A stretch of 64,000 bases of DNA from Plectrocnemia conspersa (GCA_009617715.1 VTFK01000052.1:62001-126000); one strand, 5' to 3'; numbered from the stretch's first letter, positions 1 through 12,827 are shown. Numbers and translations: made by a program. The notes: generated from the sequence alone by a model not told the origin.

Positions 1-530
1 GCCTTTGCAAAGATTAATCTTATTTGATTTTGGATTTAATTGTGAAGTCAGTCTCACTGCTTTTTTAAAACGTGATAATGATCAGATTATTAAGACGTCA
101 TCATTTATCGAACTTTGGGTACGCACAAAAGTCACCCATATTTATCAAAAGGTGGCAAATTGTGCATAAATAAAATTAGATCAGCTTCTGCTAAATTGTT
201 GGAAATATTCATCACACCCGTTTCACTGTTACTACCCGTCTTGTACCAAAACGGTGACAAAGTCTCTAGACGTCATTTATACTAATTTAAAGACGGACTT
301 TTGGCAAGGCTTGTCTTGGGTCATAAGTTGAAAAAAAATTTTGGAACTTTATTACTTGGATGATTTAACTCGGTTATTGGGAGCGATTGTAGATAGTTTG
401 TAGCCTTTCGTGGTCGATCATCAAAAAAATATTTTTCATGTTATTTATTAATGATATAAATACAGCATTTGAAAAATTCAAGTTCATTTCTGTGTACAGA
501 TGATTTAAAATTGTTTAGATATACATATGT
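1..530 (+). pseudogene. Jockey-type non-LTR RT fragment (edge-truncated)
   Basis: Decayed reverse transcriptase of a Jockey-like LINE, read on the plus strand across several frameshifts and stops. Visible blocks, in family order: a stretch at about 130-240 resembling the region before the first palm motif; SLDVIYTN at about 262-285, matching the usual DVIYTDF catalytic block with Asp changed to Asn; LFINDINTAFEKF at about 438-480; and TDDLKLF at about 496-516, the YADD box altered to CTDD. The order is that of a Jockey palm domain. The PQG block before LFINDI is not readable. The 5' part lies outside the window. It cannot be functional. Family assignment rests on recalled motifs. Confidence 0.6.
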
Positions 531-2328
531 ATATTTAAAATCAGAGAAATATGTGAAGAAAATTTAAAATTTTACTCTAAAATATTTTTTTAACATCTTT
601 TGCCAGTTTTTAATTTTATAAGATAATGCTGTCTTAAATACTGATTCCTAATGTTTATTTGTGAATCTCAAATTGTGTGAATTATTGTTAATTTAACAAA
701 ATCATATAAGAACGTACTACTAATAACATTGCCAATATTTTTCCTACAAACAAAAAACTCGGAATACTAACTTTATTAAACCTTTATTTAATATTAGTAT
801 AAAATTCATAATTTTTATTATAAAAGTTAGCACACTTGAATAGGATTAACGATTTTTTTTAGGACAAATGATATTGATATTACAAAGTGTTTGACACACA
901 ACAAAAATAAAACAATATGTATAAGGAAATATTTTTAGTTTTAAAAAATAAATAAATGCTTATGAATCTACAGGGGAGCGATCACATATTTAAAAAAAAT
1001 AGTTTACTTCTTGTTGACCTTAAAATCGACATCAATTGAAACAGAGAAAGTTTTTAAATTGCTGGAAATATATGTACAAAATCGAGAAGCAGGCTATCAG
1101 ATGTAAATTTGAGCATTTTAGTATTTTTAAAATGCTATTTTAAATAAAATTGTTTTAATATATGTATTTAATTTCAATATTTTATTTTTATGATTGTAAA
1201 TAAGTACATGTATTTTTATTTAGAAATAGATTTTTTTTCAATACATGTTAAATTTATAATAACAATTTAATTGAAATAAAATTAACAATGTTTTTAAGAA
1301 TCAAACATAAAATCTTTTATTTCAAAAAATTTTTGAACCAGTCACTAAACTATCCTAATTTTTGCTAAAACCAGTATTTATTTATTATATGTTTACACAA
1401 TGCATTTTAGTAGCATAAGAATTTAAAAAATGCATTCCAAACCATACGATGAAAATTTACAACACAGAAGGAATTTGACTGTTTTCACATTTTATCCGAT
1501 ACCGTTACTTGTTTACACAGACATTTGATATAAGCATATAATATAATATTTACGGTAGACGAAATCTGTTTGCCTTTAACCCAAACGTACATATATTAAA
1601 TTTACATATTGTCAATATTTGCATTTTGTATTACAGGGATATTTGTTAATATTTGATGCTTTTTTGACCTTTGTTTCACGTTGATACAAGCGTTTTGTAC
1701 TAACTGTGTTTATTATGTGTATTATTATTTCTTACATTAGTCGCTAATTCGCTTAACTGGTAAATTTTGGGATATATTTTTACTTCCTTCTGAGTTAAAT
1801 TGTTAAATATAAAGATGGCAATAATTTTGAACGTGTAGTTTAAATTACATGTAATAATTTATAAAAAAATATGCTATAATATATGTTTAATAATTTGCGT
1901 GTCAAATAAATAAAATGAAATGGATTTTCACATAATATATTGTCGAATTTTTTTAATAATAAAACATTGTGACTGAAGTTTTTTTTAAAGAATTTTTTTA
2001 TTTAGCGCTTATTACTTATATTAAATTTAATTTTCAGATAACACGAGATTACATTTTATATAAATAAAAATTAAATAAATAAATATTTATTCAAATATAT
2101 TACTTTTTTAAGTTCAAATTCTAAGCAATAATTGATTTTCATTATGTAAAGCTTCCTAATTTTGTGTTACTACGCCATATACAATATTTAAAAAAAACTG
2201 CTGTCCCTCTAATTTCATTAAAAAATTCAGGCACGTTTTTGAATAATAAAATTAGTATTTTTCTATAAAAGTTAAGAGAAAAATAATATTAAGGCTTACT
2301 TAAATGTATGCTTATTGATGAATAAACT
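531..2328. other. No recognisable feature, AT-rich
   Basis: AT-rich sequence with many short A and T runs. I saw no long ORF, TIR pair or RNA signature. Confidence 0.6.
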
Positions 2329-2336
2329 ATCTAACA

Positions 2337-3755
2337 CAGCGGTTCCCAGCTTGTGGTACGCGAAAAATAATCAGTAATGGCGGACATAAAAAGTAAAAAA
2401 AATCAGTCATAAAAATATCGTTTAAATTATTGTATTTTTTCTAAATTAAATTTTTCAGAAAAGCTCGATGACGATCTTTAATGTTAATTATAAAATTCAA
2501 AGTATGATTTAGAAATTAGATTTTTGGAAACAGTGTATCGAAAACAATTAACCGGAAGTATTCGAAACTCTACATACTTTTTTGGTTAAAAATAAGTTTG
2601 GCTTGTCTCAAGATTTACGAGAACATAATAGTTCATTTAACAGGATTAAAATCGTCTTTCATGGAGTATTTTCCAAGACCCGAAAACAAAGATAATAATT
2701 GGATTTCAAACCCCTTCTATGCAGAAAATTTAGAGAAAGCTTCATCGTTATCAATAAAAGATAAAGAAAATTTAATAGACTTATCAAGTGATAAAACTAT
2801 ACAGATAAAATTCGAACGAAGCAATCAAATTCATTTTTGGTTAAACATTGATAAAGAATATGAAGAACTTTCTGAAAAAGCTCTCAAATTCTTATTACCG
2901 TTTACTAGTACGGAATTAGTAGAAAGAGCTTTTTCTTCATGTTTTTAAAAAAATAAGTATCAAAACAAATTGGACGCAGGTGTAGATTTAAATGTATGTC
3001 TCACATATTTTAAAAAAAAATTCAAAAAATTATGTTCTTCGAAACAAGCACAAGAATCTCATTAAATTTATTTTGCTTGTATTATTGTGCTTATATTTTT
3101 CGTAAAATTTGTTTAAAAATTAAACTTATAACTTGATAACAATGTATTATAATCTTAAGCAACACTTGCAAAACTATTATTTTTGATAATAAATAGAAAA
3201 TTTCGGTAATCAAAATATTTTTAAATACTTGAATTTTATTAATATTAATAAATTTAAAACAAAAATTTCGCCTGCGGCGCTACTGTAAATTTATAAAAAT
3301 GAAAGTGTCTGTCTTGTTTTCATCAAATTTTTTTTTACAAAATTTTTTCAATTAATATCGGTAATTTTTGGAAAAAAATGCCTGCGGTGCATTGCATTTT
3401 TTTAATACTAATAATTTTATTTAATTCTATGTATTTTTTTATTAATAAAATTTAGTTGTTAAGAAAAATACTTCCTTAAATGTCCTGGTTTTGAATTTTG
3501 ACAAGAAATGAGCTTCGGCACCTTTTATTTAAAAAAAAACATTGTGATATGTAAAGTTCAAATGTCTCATTGTTATCAGAAAAAATAAAATATTTAGTAT
3601 TTTTTTTAAACATAAATAAATTGAGTTCTGGGAAATATAGTTACTCTATAAAATTTATAATGCAAATAGAATAACAAATTTCTCGAAATACAATCATTTT
3701 TACGAAGTGGTACAATTAAGCGTGATGTACTACTGAAAAAAGTTAGGAAGCGCTG
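2337..3755 (+). mobile_element. hAT family A, copy 1 (deleted, 1419 bp)
   Basis: Complete hAT-superfamily insertion. Termini are CAGCGGTTCCCAGC at the left and the reverse complement of AGGAAGCGCTG at the right. The 8-bp TSD atctaaca is perfect (2329-2336 and 3756-3763), which is diagnostic for hAT. The body is collinear with 59997-62263 once the insert in that copy is removed, and it is in the same orientation. It codes only for the transposase C-terminus; the BED finger and first catalytic region are missing, so it is an internally deleted, non-autonomous copy. Confidence 0.93.
2598..2948 (+). pseudogene. hAT transposase C-terminal fragment (family A copy 1)
   Basis: About 116 residues from the end of a SCAND3/ZBED-like hAT transposase. 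The motif SSFMEYFP precedes a conserved linker, and KALKFLLPFTSTELVERAF is the hAT C-terminal dimerisation helix (families usually read LPF.TTYLCE.GFS). Upstream in another frame are MI.KLDFWKQC and EVFETLHTFLVKNK, which belong to the same protein, so a frameshift lies just before the readable block, near 2615. A TAA stop at 2549-2551 interrupts the upstream frame. Compared with the copy at 60281, a single TTA to TAA change ends this copy after SSCF. Non-functional. Confidence 0.85.
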
Positions 3756-3763
3756 ATCTAACA

Positions 3764-4209
3764 GAATAAAGGTAATGATGAAATAACTACCCTGAATTAT
3801 TTATTTTGATAATTTGCTTTATCTGGAGTTATTGCAGAAAATATGTATTATTAGTTGCTGAAAATAAGTTCAGGATAATTTTTTTATTTATTTTTTATCA
3901 TAATGATAAACAAATATTTTTTTAATATATATTTTTTAAATCATAATTGCGTGAGATGACTAAAAAATAACCTGATAGGCGTAAGCCCAATGCGTTACAA
4001 ATCTATACTAACTGGGTTAATCAGTAAATCAGACATATTTAATACCTATAAGTATAAAACCCACCATATTTTTAAGTCTGAGAATCGGTGATAATAATAT
4101 AAATAATTATAAATTATTGTCTGTATCGAAATTTATAATCAATATATTTAATTATATAATTCATAATAGATTTGATTCGGTTTTTTCGGTTCAACGCATT
4201 TTCATAAAT
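3764..4209. other. No recognisable feature
   Basis: AT-rich spacer between the hAT insertion and a tRNA-like fragment. Nothing supported. Confidence 0.5.
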
Positions 4210-4275
4210 AAATATTCGAGTCTGTTAGCGTGGCTCGAACGCGCGGCTCTAGTTTACCAGTCAAGAACATATGGA
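4210..4275 (-). repeat. tRNA-like fragment, possible SINE remnant
   Basis: On the minus strand the stretch reads like the 3' half of a tRNA: an anticodon-loop-like CTGGTAA followed by a B-box-like GCGTTCGAGCCACGC. The anticodon stem is mismatched and no A box or acceptor stem is visible, so this is a pseudogene or a SINE head, not a working tRNA. It resembles tRNA-Thr only loosely. Confidence 0.35.
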
Positions 4276-4865
4276 CCACTCTATTTTGAACTTTTTTTTT
4301 CACAGATACATATAATTAAAGTTACTTTAATTTTTTATTTTAGAATTTAAATTTACCAAAATAATGTTTTTATTTCTATAAAGATTAAAACATATATTAT
4401 AAATATAATATTGCTACGAAATACTGTATTATTATATATATTATCAAATTCATAATTATAATACAACTTCGGAATAACAGTTAAATTAATTGTTTAAGAA
4501 TTGTACAAGGCCAAAGTGAGTCAAAGTTTCATGATAAAGTTTTAAACGTAGCCGGCATATGTCGACGTCCACTTTGAAAACTACTTTGGGATTTAAATCT
4601 AAAGTATTCAGAAGATTGATTACGTTTAAACTTCAGAAATGTAGCGATATAGATTAATATTATTTTTGGTTGGCGCATTTAAAAGTAGCCACAAATATTA
4701 TTTTTTATTATCGAAACATCGATTTTCCTAATTATAATAAATTGCTTACTTTAAAAAAGTTTATTTTTCAGATTTTATTTAGTTATAGTCTTATTGATTT
4801 TTTTACACCGTGTAATAAATTATGCCCTGATTGCAAATTTGTCAGTTCGATTTTATTTATGTAAA

Positions 4866-4925
4866 ATTAAGTCAGATCGTGCGGATTCGAACCCGTGACT
4901 TACAGGCTCGTAATCTAAACTTTAA
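4866..4925 (-). repeat. tRNA-like fragment (B-box)
   Basis: The minus strand carries CACGGGTTCGAATCCG, a good RNA polymerase III B-box and T-arm, after a poorly paired anticodon-arm-like segment. There is no complete cloverleaf. Probably a tRNA-derived SINE remnant like the one 600 bp upstream. Confidence 0.35.
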
Positions 4926-4929
4926 TTAA

Positions 4930-6930
4930 TATGCAAATTAATTCAACGAAAATGGTTTGCTAGGGTAATCAGAGTAATCAGCATTAAGCACGGCTTAATA
5001 TCCATATGACTCGAGGGGCTCGAGATAAACACGTTGCATAATTGAGACACTAACCCAATAAGTGTCGTGAAAAGGATCGACGTAGTAAAATAACTGAAAA
5101 CCGTCTGTCTTTGAGACACGAAGCTGCGTTTATTTATATAACGTACATTTAATTACATATATTACTAGTATATTGATTGTTATTGTACGATATATATATA
5201 TATTCTGAATAAATAAACACACCCCAAATAAAATCTTCAACATTCAATGATTTTTCCATGTTAACCCTTTGCATGTTGCTGTCTTTGAAATATCGTATTC
5301 TGTCTCGCTGTTGGCTTCTTCATAAATAAAAGATATGGTCTACGACCCTAGGGGAAAATGGACACTCCATAACATTTCACTTTATGCGGATCAAGACTAT
5401 TGTGTTTCGGTCAGATGTTTTATTCTAATTTAAAGGGGGAAAAGCCGCCACATATCCTTTGTTTTATGGCTAACGTTATGGTAGATTATTCTTAATAAAA
5501 TATATCCGACAATAAACGTTAAAGCTTACTAAAATATTATGAGCATAACATACTAAAGTACACAAACTAAAGGTGAAATCTTGAAACTTTCGCAAATAGC
5601 AAACTTCGACCTCTTGTTATATACATAAGCTCGTAATAATGAAATTTTGCTAGTTATCAGAAACATATTCAACACACTCGAAATATCGCATATTCATAAA
5701 TTAATATACGTTCCCGATTCCTTTGATGCTGGGTATATAAATTTGAGCTCTTCTCCGCACACCTTGGCTCATAATCAAATGCTTTCATAGAGACACGATT
5801 TTTATAAGAGGAAATTATTTTCAGATCTCTTGATTCAAATATTTTCATTAGATATTTCGCGATTGAAGTGACGGTATCGCAATATTTATTTATATATGTT
5901 TAAAGTCTAGAATCAATACTTGACATGTATAACTTGTATGGTTTCTTTACTGTATATGCAAATAATTATATATCATATAAGAATAACCTTAAGTTTTTTC
6001 TGTGTTTCGAAATCATTGGACTCAGGTGTACGTTATATACACAGATTTTAAAAATGCATCACTTTCAATCACAATCTAATTTAGAATTTCTAAAGGTCTC
6101 ACAAAGTTATTCCCAAATTACTTGACCAATAGATATCAGTTCATCGATAATGAAAATGTATTTCTAGAACGAATTTTCTAGACCGATTTAGGTCAATTTC
6201 TGACAATGCACACCTATTTATGTGATTTATGTCTGTCATTTTTAATGTTTTTAATTGTTTTGTAATTGTTATTAATGACGCTTTAGGTTAACATGTAAGG
6301 TCACATTGTTCTTAATTTTAATAAATAAATATAAGATATATAATATCTAAAAAGAATTTGCCTGTCTTTATATTTCCTTAACATAAATACCATTTTTTTC
6401 AATTAATTTAATTTTCAATGAAAAACAAGCTTTTAAAAACCATCTTAGAATAAAAATTATAAAGTACTATATTCTTTTAAAAAATAATATACGTCGACAT
6501 ATAAATTCACAACAGACGTCCTATAATTGATCAATATTGCTTAATTGGACATACAAATTGAAAAACATGTAATGAATTATACCGAACGCCATATTAATTA
6601 AATTTTGCGTTAATTTTATATAATTTCTTAGGCAAATATACAAATTTTGTCAAATATCACTTTATATTGAAGGGATAAAATGAAATTTCACTTTATTTCA
6701 TTCGTATCATCAACAAATATACATGAAAAGTGTGTAGTGATAGACTTAATTTTGATTTGATTGAATGAGTGATTTCTATAAGTGAATATTTTTGCAGTGA
6801 AAACTTTTTTCTTAATAAAATAAAATAAAAAAAACTATTTACAAGATATTTCTAAAAACATTAAAACTAAAAAAAAATTTGCTTTCGCTTGGACTTTATA
6901 TAACGATTACCATATCACCATTTTTTATTA
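4930..6930. other. No gene recognised
   Basis: AT-rich DNA. A TATA-box-like GGGTATATAAATT lies near 5731-5743 without an accompanying coding region I can support. A short (TA)n run lies near 5190-5204. No protein homology was recognised. Confidence 0.45.
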
Positions 6931-6949
6931 ATATTTATTTATTAAAATT

Positions 6950-7480
6950 ATGACCATCAAGACCTGACAGGTTAACCTTATGCGTTACAATTGCACAAAG
7001 TATAAAATATATTACAATTTTAAAATACATACAAATATACAGACAAACGACCTTTGCCAGAGAAGAGTTGGCAAGTGCTCCAGTTCTAGACTTTACAGGC
7101 AAGAAAAGTGGACGCGACCGAGAACTAAAACCACCTTCCAGAGTCCACATTTTGCGCTGCTCGAGCACTGAAGGATTGTCTACGATGCCTTTGAGCAATT
7201 TCCAGTGGTGTTTAATTATATAAACACTTCTTCTAAACGTTCCTAAAATAAAAGCAATGGGAAGTAAGAATGGATAATACCCGTATTCCTTTAAGTATAA
7301 ATATCGAAATAATTTACGCTGTACTTTTTCTAGCTTCAATTTATTACATTGACTCATTACGCCAGGAATCCAAATAATTGCGGACTAGAGCATCATAAAG
7401 AGTGCGCTACTAAATTATTCCTGTAGTAGTGCGCATTTCTTAAGATCAAACCGAGCATTTTGAATGATCTCCTGTAAATC
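6950..7480 (-). pseudogene. Jockey-type LINE ORF2 C-terminus
   Basis: The minus strand encodes the region after the RT palm of a Jockey-like element: LYDALVRNY near 7385-7410, IIWIPGVMSQCNKL, then EKVQRKLFRYLYLKEYGYYP, then WKLLKGIVDNPSVLEQ and the C-terminal block LFLPVKSRTGALANS, where families usually read R(T/A)N...NS. One open frame of 140 codons covers most of it (6935-7357), but the true protein end lies around 7040 and the rest is read-through. A frameshift lies between the LYDALVRNY block and the main frame. The N-terminal RT domain is absent here. It is related to the 21.7 kb fragment. Confidence 0.7.
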
Positions 7481-7700
7481 TCTGGCTGGATAAATTTCCA
7501 ACAAACACCCAAATCCTTAATTAAAGAAACTGTGACTAAAATAATTAATAATATTAATAATTATACAAGAAAAAATTTACACACGATGCAGAAAACAATT
7601 TAAATTAATGAAAAGCCTGGGTACAGGAAAAGCGCTCTTCTGCATGTAAGCGCTACTTTAAAGATGTTACGAAGTTTGTGAACTTGTTTACATTTGCTTA

Positions 7701-7915
7701 ACAGATTTCAAGAAAGCATTTAGTAATGTAAAACATGATCATCTCATTGTGGGCATAAATGTCTGGTCAGTGCTGATATTTCGATGCGAGACCTGGACTT
7801 TATTAATTAATACAATCAATAGACTGAAAGCGTTTGTAATGTGACTTTTTAAACATATGCTAAAATATCCATGGACTATCTGCAATGACCGAATTGTGAG
7901 ATGGAGTGTAATTAA
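7701..7915 (+). pseudogene. Non-LTR RT fragment with internal deletion
   Basis: Two blocks typical of insect endonuclease-RT LINEs occur close together: TDFKKAFSNVKHDHLIV (7701-7751), the first palm motif, and RCETWTLLINTINRLKAF followed, after a stop, by MLKYPWT and a short tail (about 7782-7915), the C-terminal block usually reading YGCE.WTL...RL.AFEMW..RRML.I.WT. About 1 kb of RT normally separates them, so this copy is internally deleted. It is a different lineage from the minus-strand Jockey tail next to it. Stops and frameshifts make it inactive. Confidence 0.65.
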
Positions 7916-10006
7916 AAAAAAATGTTAATGCTAAAATCGTGGTAAAAGTGAGTCACATGCATAGGAAATTTAATACATTATTACAAATAAAAAAAATAAT
8001 AATAAAGAATAATTTTAATGAAGCATATTTTTAACGTTACAATAAAAATTTATAACCTAACTTATTTATAGATATTGTATTATTATATATAATTTAATTT
8101 TTATTTTATTTTAAATTACTTCACTCCAAAGATTTTTGTGAAAGTTTGCATAGAAAATTTATCATTACCGTCATGTTTAAATATGCAACGCCCAACATAA
8201 TAAAAATTGCGTCTAACAAAATACTAATATAAAAGTATACATATATATATATATATAGTACGAACAATAAGACTGATTAAATATTTAGTCTCACGTTCCA
8301 AAGAGTATGCTGTGCATTTCAAAGAGTATTTACTTTTTTATCACCTAAGGCCATAAGTGGCCATAATAAATATTTCTATATTTTTTTGGTAGCGCATTTT
8401 AACTAATAATTTTCAACATTCACCTATGTTTAAGACTCTTAGATGTTTTAAAATCATCTTTGTCCTTATTAGTATCATAAAGAGATACAATATCAAGCAG
8501 GTAAGAATAAATATAGCTACTTGCACCATTCCAATAATATATGCAACTGAAAAAGTGTTGCAATTTGTATTCATGATTTTCATCTATGTAAATCGCAATA
8601 TTATTGATTTTTTCTACAACACTGTTTTAACGTTTTCATAAAAAAATATATCTGCAGTTTTCAGCATAAGTTGCTTAAAAAAAACCTTTTAAAGTTTTAA
8701 CTATGTTCCAAGATAACAAAACAGATTTTACAAAGCTTCTGCTATTTGATTTTTTTTTTAATATAGATTGTTATTTCGAAAAAAATTATTTCCAATTTAT
8801 AAATTTGTCATTCTGTGTTTTTTTTTTATATTTGTAATTTTTAGATCTATTTTAAATTACTATAAGATACTGACATTATGTCAACAATGTTAATAAAAAC
8901 TTTATGTATTACTTCTATTAAAAAGTAACTCCCTTCTTGGTTGAAAAATTATATTTATAAAATAAATTTTAAATCGTTTATTATTGATAAATTTATAGAG
9001 CACCTTATTTTTTCAACTCAAATATGTTTGAAGTGCATTAAAAAAATAATTACAATTTCCTAAATCCATACATTTTTAATAGTTTCTTCAGGTAATTTCA
9101 ATTTTTTTTATAAATAAAATATCCGGAGTCTTTGTCTGACACTACTTAAAGTCACTATTTGACGGGAGCTTTATTTAATGACATCGCAGTATAAATTTAT
9201 ACCATAATTAGCTATTTTATTTTTTGCTATGAAAATGCTCAATGTTCAAGTAAATAAAAATTACCTTTGGTCATTGCTTAGCCATTTATAATATAACCAT
9301 AAATATATTAAATATATTCTAAGCGAATTAGTTAAATATTCGAGTGACACAAATTTTATTTTATTTTCCTAATATGGTGATAAATTTTGCGTCAAAGAAT
9401 TTTAATTATTCCATTTTCTTCCATAAAATATTATTCTCTGCAAGAATTATACACGGTCGGATCGGATTAATTAGTTGGAACATTTTTCTTCATTCCTCCA
9501 ATTTTCTCATTCGCTTCGACCGACCCCCGAATTACTTTTGATTTGGGCATGTTAATATATACATACGCAATTTCTCTTCGTTAGTATTTGTTTTCATTCC
9601 TCTTTTTTCGACTTCATCCATAAAAGATATATATTTTTGCATTCGCCGAAAGAAAATTTATTCTTATATATAATATGTAAGTACGCCATATAGACGTAAT
9701 GTTCTATAAAAGCGTGGAAAGTCCAAATTAACGTCAGTAATTAAACGCCCCTTGAAGAGTTGAATTTAATGACTTTCGAATACTTTTTGAAAGATTTATT
9801 TAATACTGTATATAAACGAACTTTTTAATATTAATTGCTCAAATAGCATCATATAATTGATTTATATTAAATTACTGTCATTTTGCATTGAATTGCATAA
9901 GTAAATATTTTATTTATAGAAATATTATATAGCACGGAAAATAGAACGATATGAATATTTTGCAAAATCGCCCATATAAGATTTTTATAAAACTTCTTTA
10001 GATGAT
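7916..10006. other. No gene recognised; short (AT)n repeat
   Basis: AT-rich. A dinucleotide (AT)n run lies at about 8241-8257. Open frames at 8426-8641 and 9344-9541 have composition expected of chance ORFs in AT-rich DNA and show no family motif. Confidence 0.5.
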
Positions 10007-10014
10007 GATGCAGA

Positions 10015-10846
10015 TAGGGCATTCCAACCAGGTAGAACCGGAACAGGAACCGGGTACCCGGGTACCCGCAATGTTTTTGATGGAACCGAAAACCGGGTAA
10101 TTTTTGACGGGTATGCGGTTAATTTCATTTAAATATTTTTTTCCATTATTTCAAATTAAATGGAAGAGCCGAATCGGCGTTCTTAAACGACTAACGTCTT
10201 TGAACAACAAAAAAAGTGACAGCACTTAGCGACCTATAGATTTCGAGATAAGCGAATGCATAGATAAGGATTATTTTGGAAGGATGCAGTTGTAAATAAA
10301 AATAAATTTTAATGCGTTGTAGGGTGAAAATATAACACATTAGATTCGTTAGTGTTTATAACTTTTTACAAAAAGAACATCACTAAAACTTTGTTTCTCT
10401 ACCTACATATAATACATATAATAAATACAATCATCTAATTTCTTTTATAATTTTAAACTTTATTTTTCAGTATTTTTTTCATGTGCAATTTGTATTATTA
10501 TTGCCAAATATGTGTTAAAATAAATATTGCGGTTTTGTACTGTTACACATGTATGTAGTATGTAAGTATATGTATATATGTACCTACCGATGGAATGTAA
10601 AAATATTTCGATTAGGTAAAGTATTAATCATTACATAATATATTAATTTTATTTCAATACCTTATTATTTTTAAAAATGATATTAATTAATAAAGTAAAA
10701 TTAAATATATCACGTCATATTTAATCAAAGATTCAAATATAATAAAAATTGGACTCTTAACGGCTTACAAAAAATACCCGGAACCGAACCGGGTACCCGG
10801 TTCTTTCCCGGAAAATACCCGTATAACCGGATATTTGGATGCCCTA
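10015..10846 (+). mobile_element. Non-autonomous hAT MITE, copy 1 (832 bp)
   Basis: Begins TAGGGCATTCC and ends GGATGCCCTA, an inverted pair. Flanks are gatgcaga (10007-10014) and gatgcagg (10847-10854), an 8-bp TSD with one mismatch. Subterminal clusters of CCGGGTACCCGG occur at both ends, the likely transposase-binding repeats. The body is homologous to 61387-62229 but inverted. No transposase is encoded. TIR style and TSD length point to hAT. Confidence 0.88.
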
Positions 10847-10854
10847 GATGCAGG

Positions 10855-11824
10855 CCTTTCACCCAAAAGAGGAAAAGCAAAAATATACAAAAGTATTTCC
10901 TTACTTATAATATACTCTACCAACAGATTAATAATAATGACAGATTTGCTATATTATCCACCAATTTAACATTAATATTTAAAAAATCTTAAAATCCAAT
11001 ATCCTACTACCAGAGAATAAAATAAGATATATTATAATCAAATACTTGAATCATTATTAAACATGTTAATAACCATGGTTTATTAAAAAAATTGTTTAAA
11101 TAAAAATAAAACTAAGTCAATATTTAAATACGTACGATTAATTTTGTAAACGGTCAAAGTAATTTAAACCTTAAATTTTCATGTTTCCCTATAAGCTACA
11201 TGCAAAATTTGTATGTCAAAATAAATAATATATTTAGCAGATTATATACATTTAAAAACATTGTGTTGCGTAATATAAAAATATTTTTTAATTAATTCAA
11301 ACACAATTTAAATATCTTGAAAGATAAGAAACATTACTTTGTCCACTTTCATAATTAGAGGCTCAATTATGAAATTAATTCTGCCGAAGACTGTGAAGTT
11401 TGGCACAAATGTTTCAAATTGTAGTGAATTTAAAACCTTTACTAATTTACTAAAATTAATTAGAAATAGTTGCGCTTAAATGAAAAAATATGTTTTTAAA
11501 TGAATTTATGCAACTTTAAATAAATAAATTTTTGTAATTATTATTTTTCTTTCCATGCTTTTTATTTTTTAATTGTTCCTTTAAAATATAATTTTAATTA
11601 ACTGTACTTATTACATTTATAATTATAGTGTATTAAATTTTAACCGCAGAGTGAGTTAATTCTTACTCATGCGTAATTACGTAAAAAAAATTCTAAAAAA
11701 AATAAGTTGACAATTTATACGATTTAAAAAAATAGATGAGCACTAAAAATATTTGTAAGGTGGTAGGTGATTTATTAGATATTTTTAAATGTCAAATATG
11801 GTCTAAGCAATTTTTAACGAGTAA
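10855..11824. other. No recognisable feature
   Basis: AT-rich spacer. Nothing supported. Confidence 0.5.
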
Positions 11825-12290
11825 TTACAGCTGACCAAAAAACAGTTTCACACGAATTAAATGAAGAAAATAAGTTGTTGCGTATCCGCATATCCCCAGA
11901 GTTTTAGAATCGTCAAGCTGGTCGCCTTTAAAACGCCGATGAGAAATAAATGTTGTACGAGAAAAATCGTCATAGAAGAGTGATTATCTAAAGGTCAAAT
12001 AGCAAAACCTCGAAGCTTGGGTTCGCTGTAAAAAAGTTATTTTGTTTGTATAGTGGGATTGAAAATATATTGTGCATTATAAACCACTTAAACATGGCCA
12101 AATATTAACTAAGCTTATATTGTAATCAGCTAGATCGTTTGTAAAATAAATATACCTGTCAACAGAATAGTATACAACACGACATCGACTCTTGATACAT
12201 GCAAAGTACATGTCTGGAAGATTTTTTTCATCCACCTCATTATTCAGACCTTGTATATTCTAACTATAAATCATTTCGATCGTACATTAA
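11825..12290 (+). pseudogene. Degraded mariner transposase
   Basis: Old mariner remnant read across at least two frames. DEK.MLYEKNRHRR (11938 onward) matches the first catalytic block GDEKW(V/I)LYEN, with stops replacing Trp residues. KVILFV.WD.KYIVHYKPLKHGQ at about 12033-12100 matches KVMLCVWWDWKGIVHYELLKPGQ. HPPHYSDLVYSNYKSF at about 12231-12278 matches HPPYSPDLAPSDYHLF, with the third catalytic Asp now Asn. The HDN block between them is unreadable. I found no convincing TIRs, so the ends are unknown. It is clearly more decayed than the mariner at 41.3 kb. Confidence 0.6.
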
Positions 12291-12560
12291 TCGTTGAAAT
12301 TAATAGATAAACCATTTTTAAATTGCTAAATAATTTTTTAAAAAATCGAAGCGTAACACAAAAAAATCACTAAGTAAAAAATATAAATACAGATAGCGTC
12401 AAAATGTAAGTAAAATAATTATTTTGCAGCATTTTTTTTTTAAAAAATATTTAAAAATTCATCTACATATACGAAAAATACACATTATTTTTTATGCACA
12501 CCTGTCGATACTCTTGTTAGGCAGATTACCGATTTAAAGGGCGTCAGAAGGATAGTAAAT
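12291..12560. other. AT-rich spacer
   Basis: Nothing recognised. Confidence 0.4.
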
Positions 12561-12566
12561 ACAATT

Positions 12567-12827
12567 TTGTGTGGAAGGAATGGTTTTGAATTAAATGTGT
12601 ATTCAAATAATTTTCAAGTAGGGTTTTATGGAAAAATACGAAAGGCGGATGGGTTCAAAGCCGTTGTTTTTAAATTCACGATACTCTCAACGGCTTCTTT
12701 GAATTGCAGATCGCAAAAGATACTCGACGTCTTTCGTGACCTGATACTCAAACGTGCCGCTAAGTGGACTAGCAAATACATATCTAAAAATTTTAGCAAG
12801 CAGGCAAAAACTTTGATACGAAAATGA
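12567..12827 (+). other. Unrecognised open frame, higher GC than surroundings
   Basis: An 86-codon open frame that has no ATG start (it opens on TTG) and a basic C-terminus (KRAAKW.SKYISKNFSKQAK). GC is visibly higher than in its neighbours. The opposite strand is also open over much of the same stretch. An acceptor-like ttgaattgcag lies near 12698-12708. It could be part of a host exon or an unrecognised repeat. No family motif was recognised. Confidence 0.2.

Noticed and set aside
4117..4350. 77-codon open frame, and similar short frames at 4670, 5925, 8426, 9344, 13539, 20598, 37486 and 44345
   Set aside because: Low-complexity, Phe/Ile/Asn/Tyr-rich products typical of chance frames in AT-rich DNA, with no family motif and often no ATG.
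6980..7171. Plus-strand open frame over the Jockey tail
   Set aside because: It is the shadow of the minus-strand LINE coding sequence, which has family motifs.
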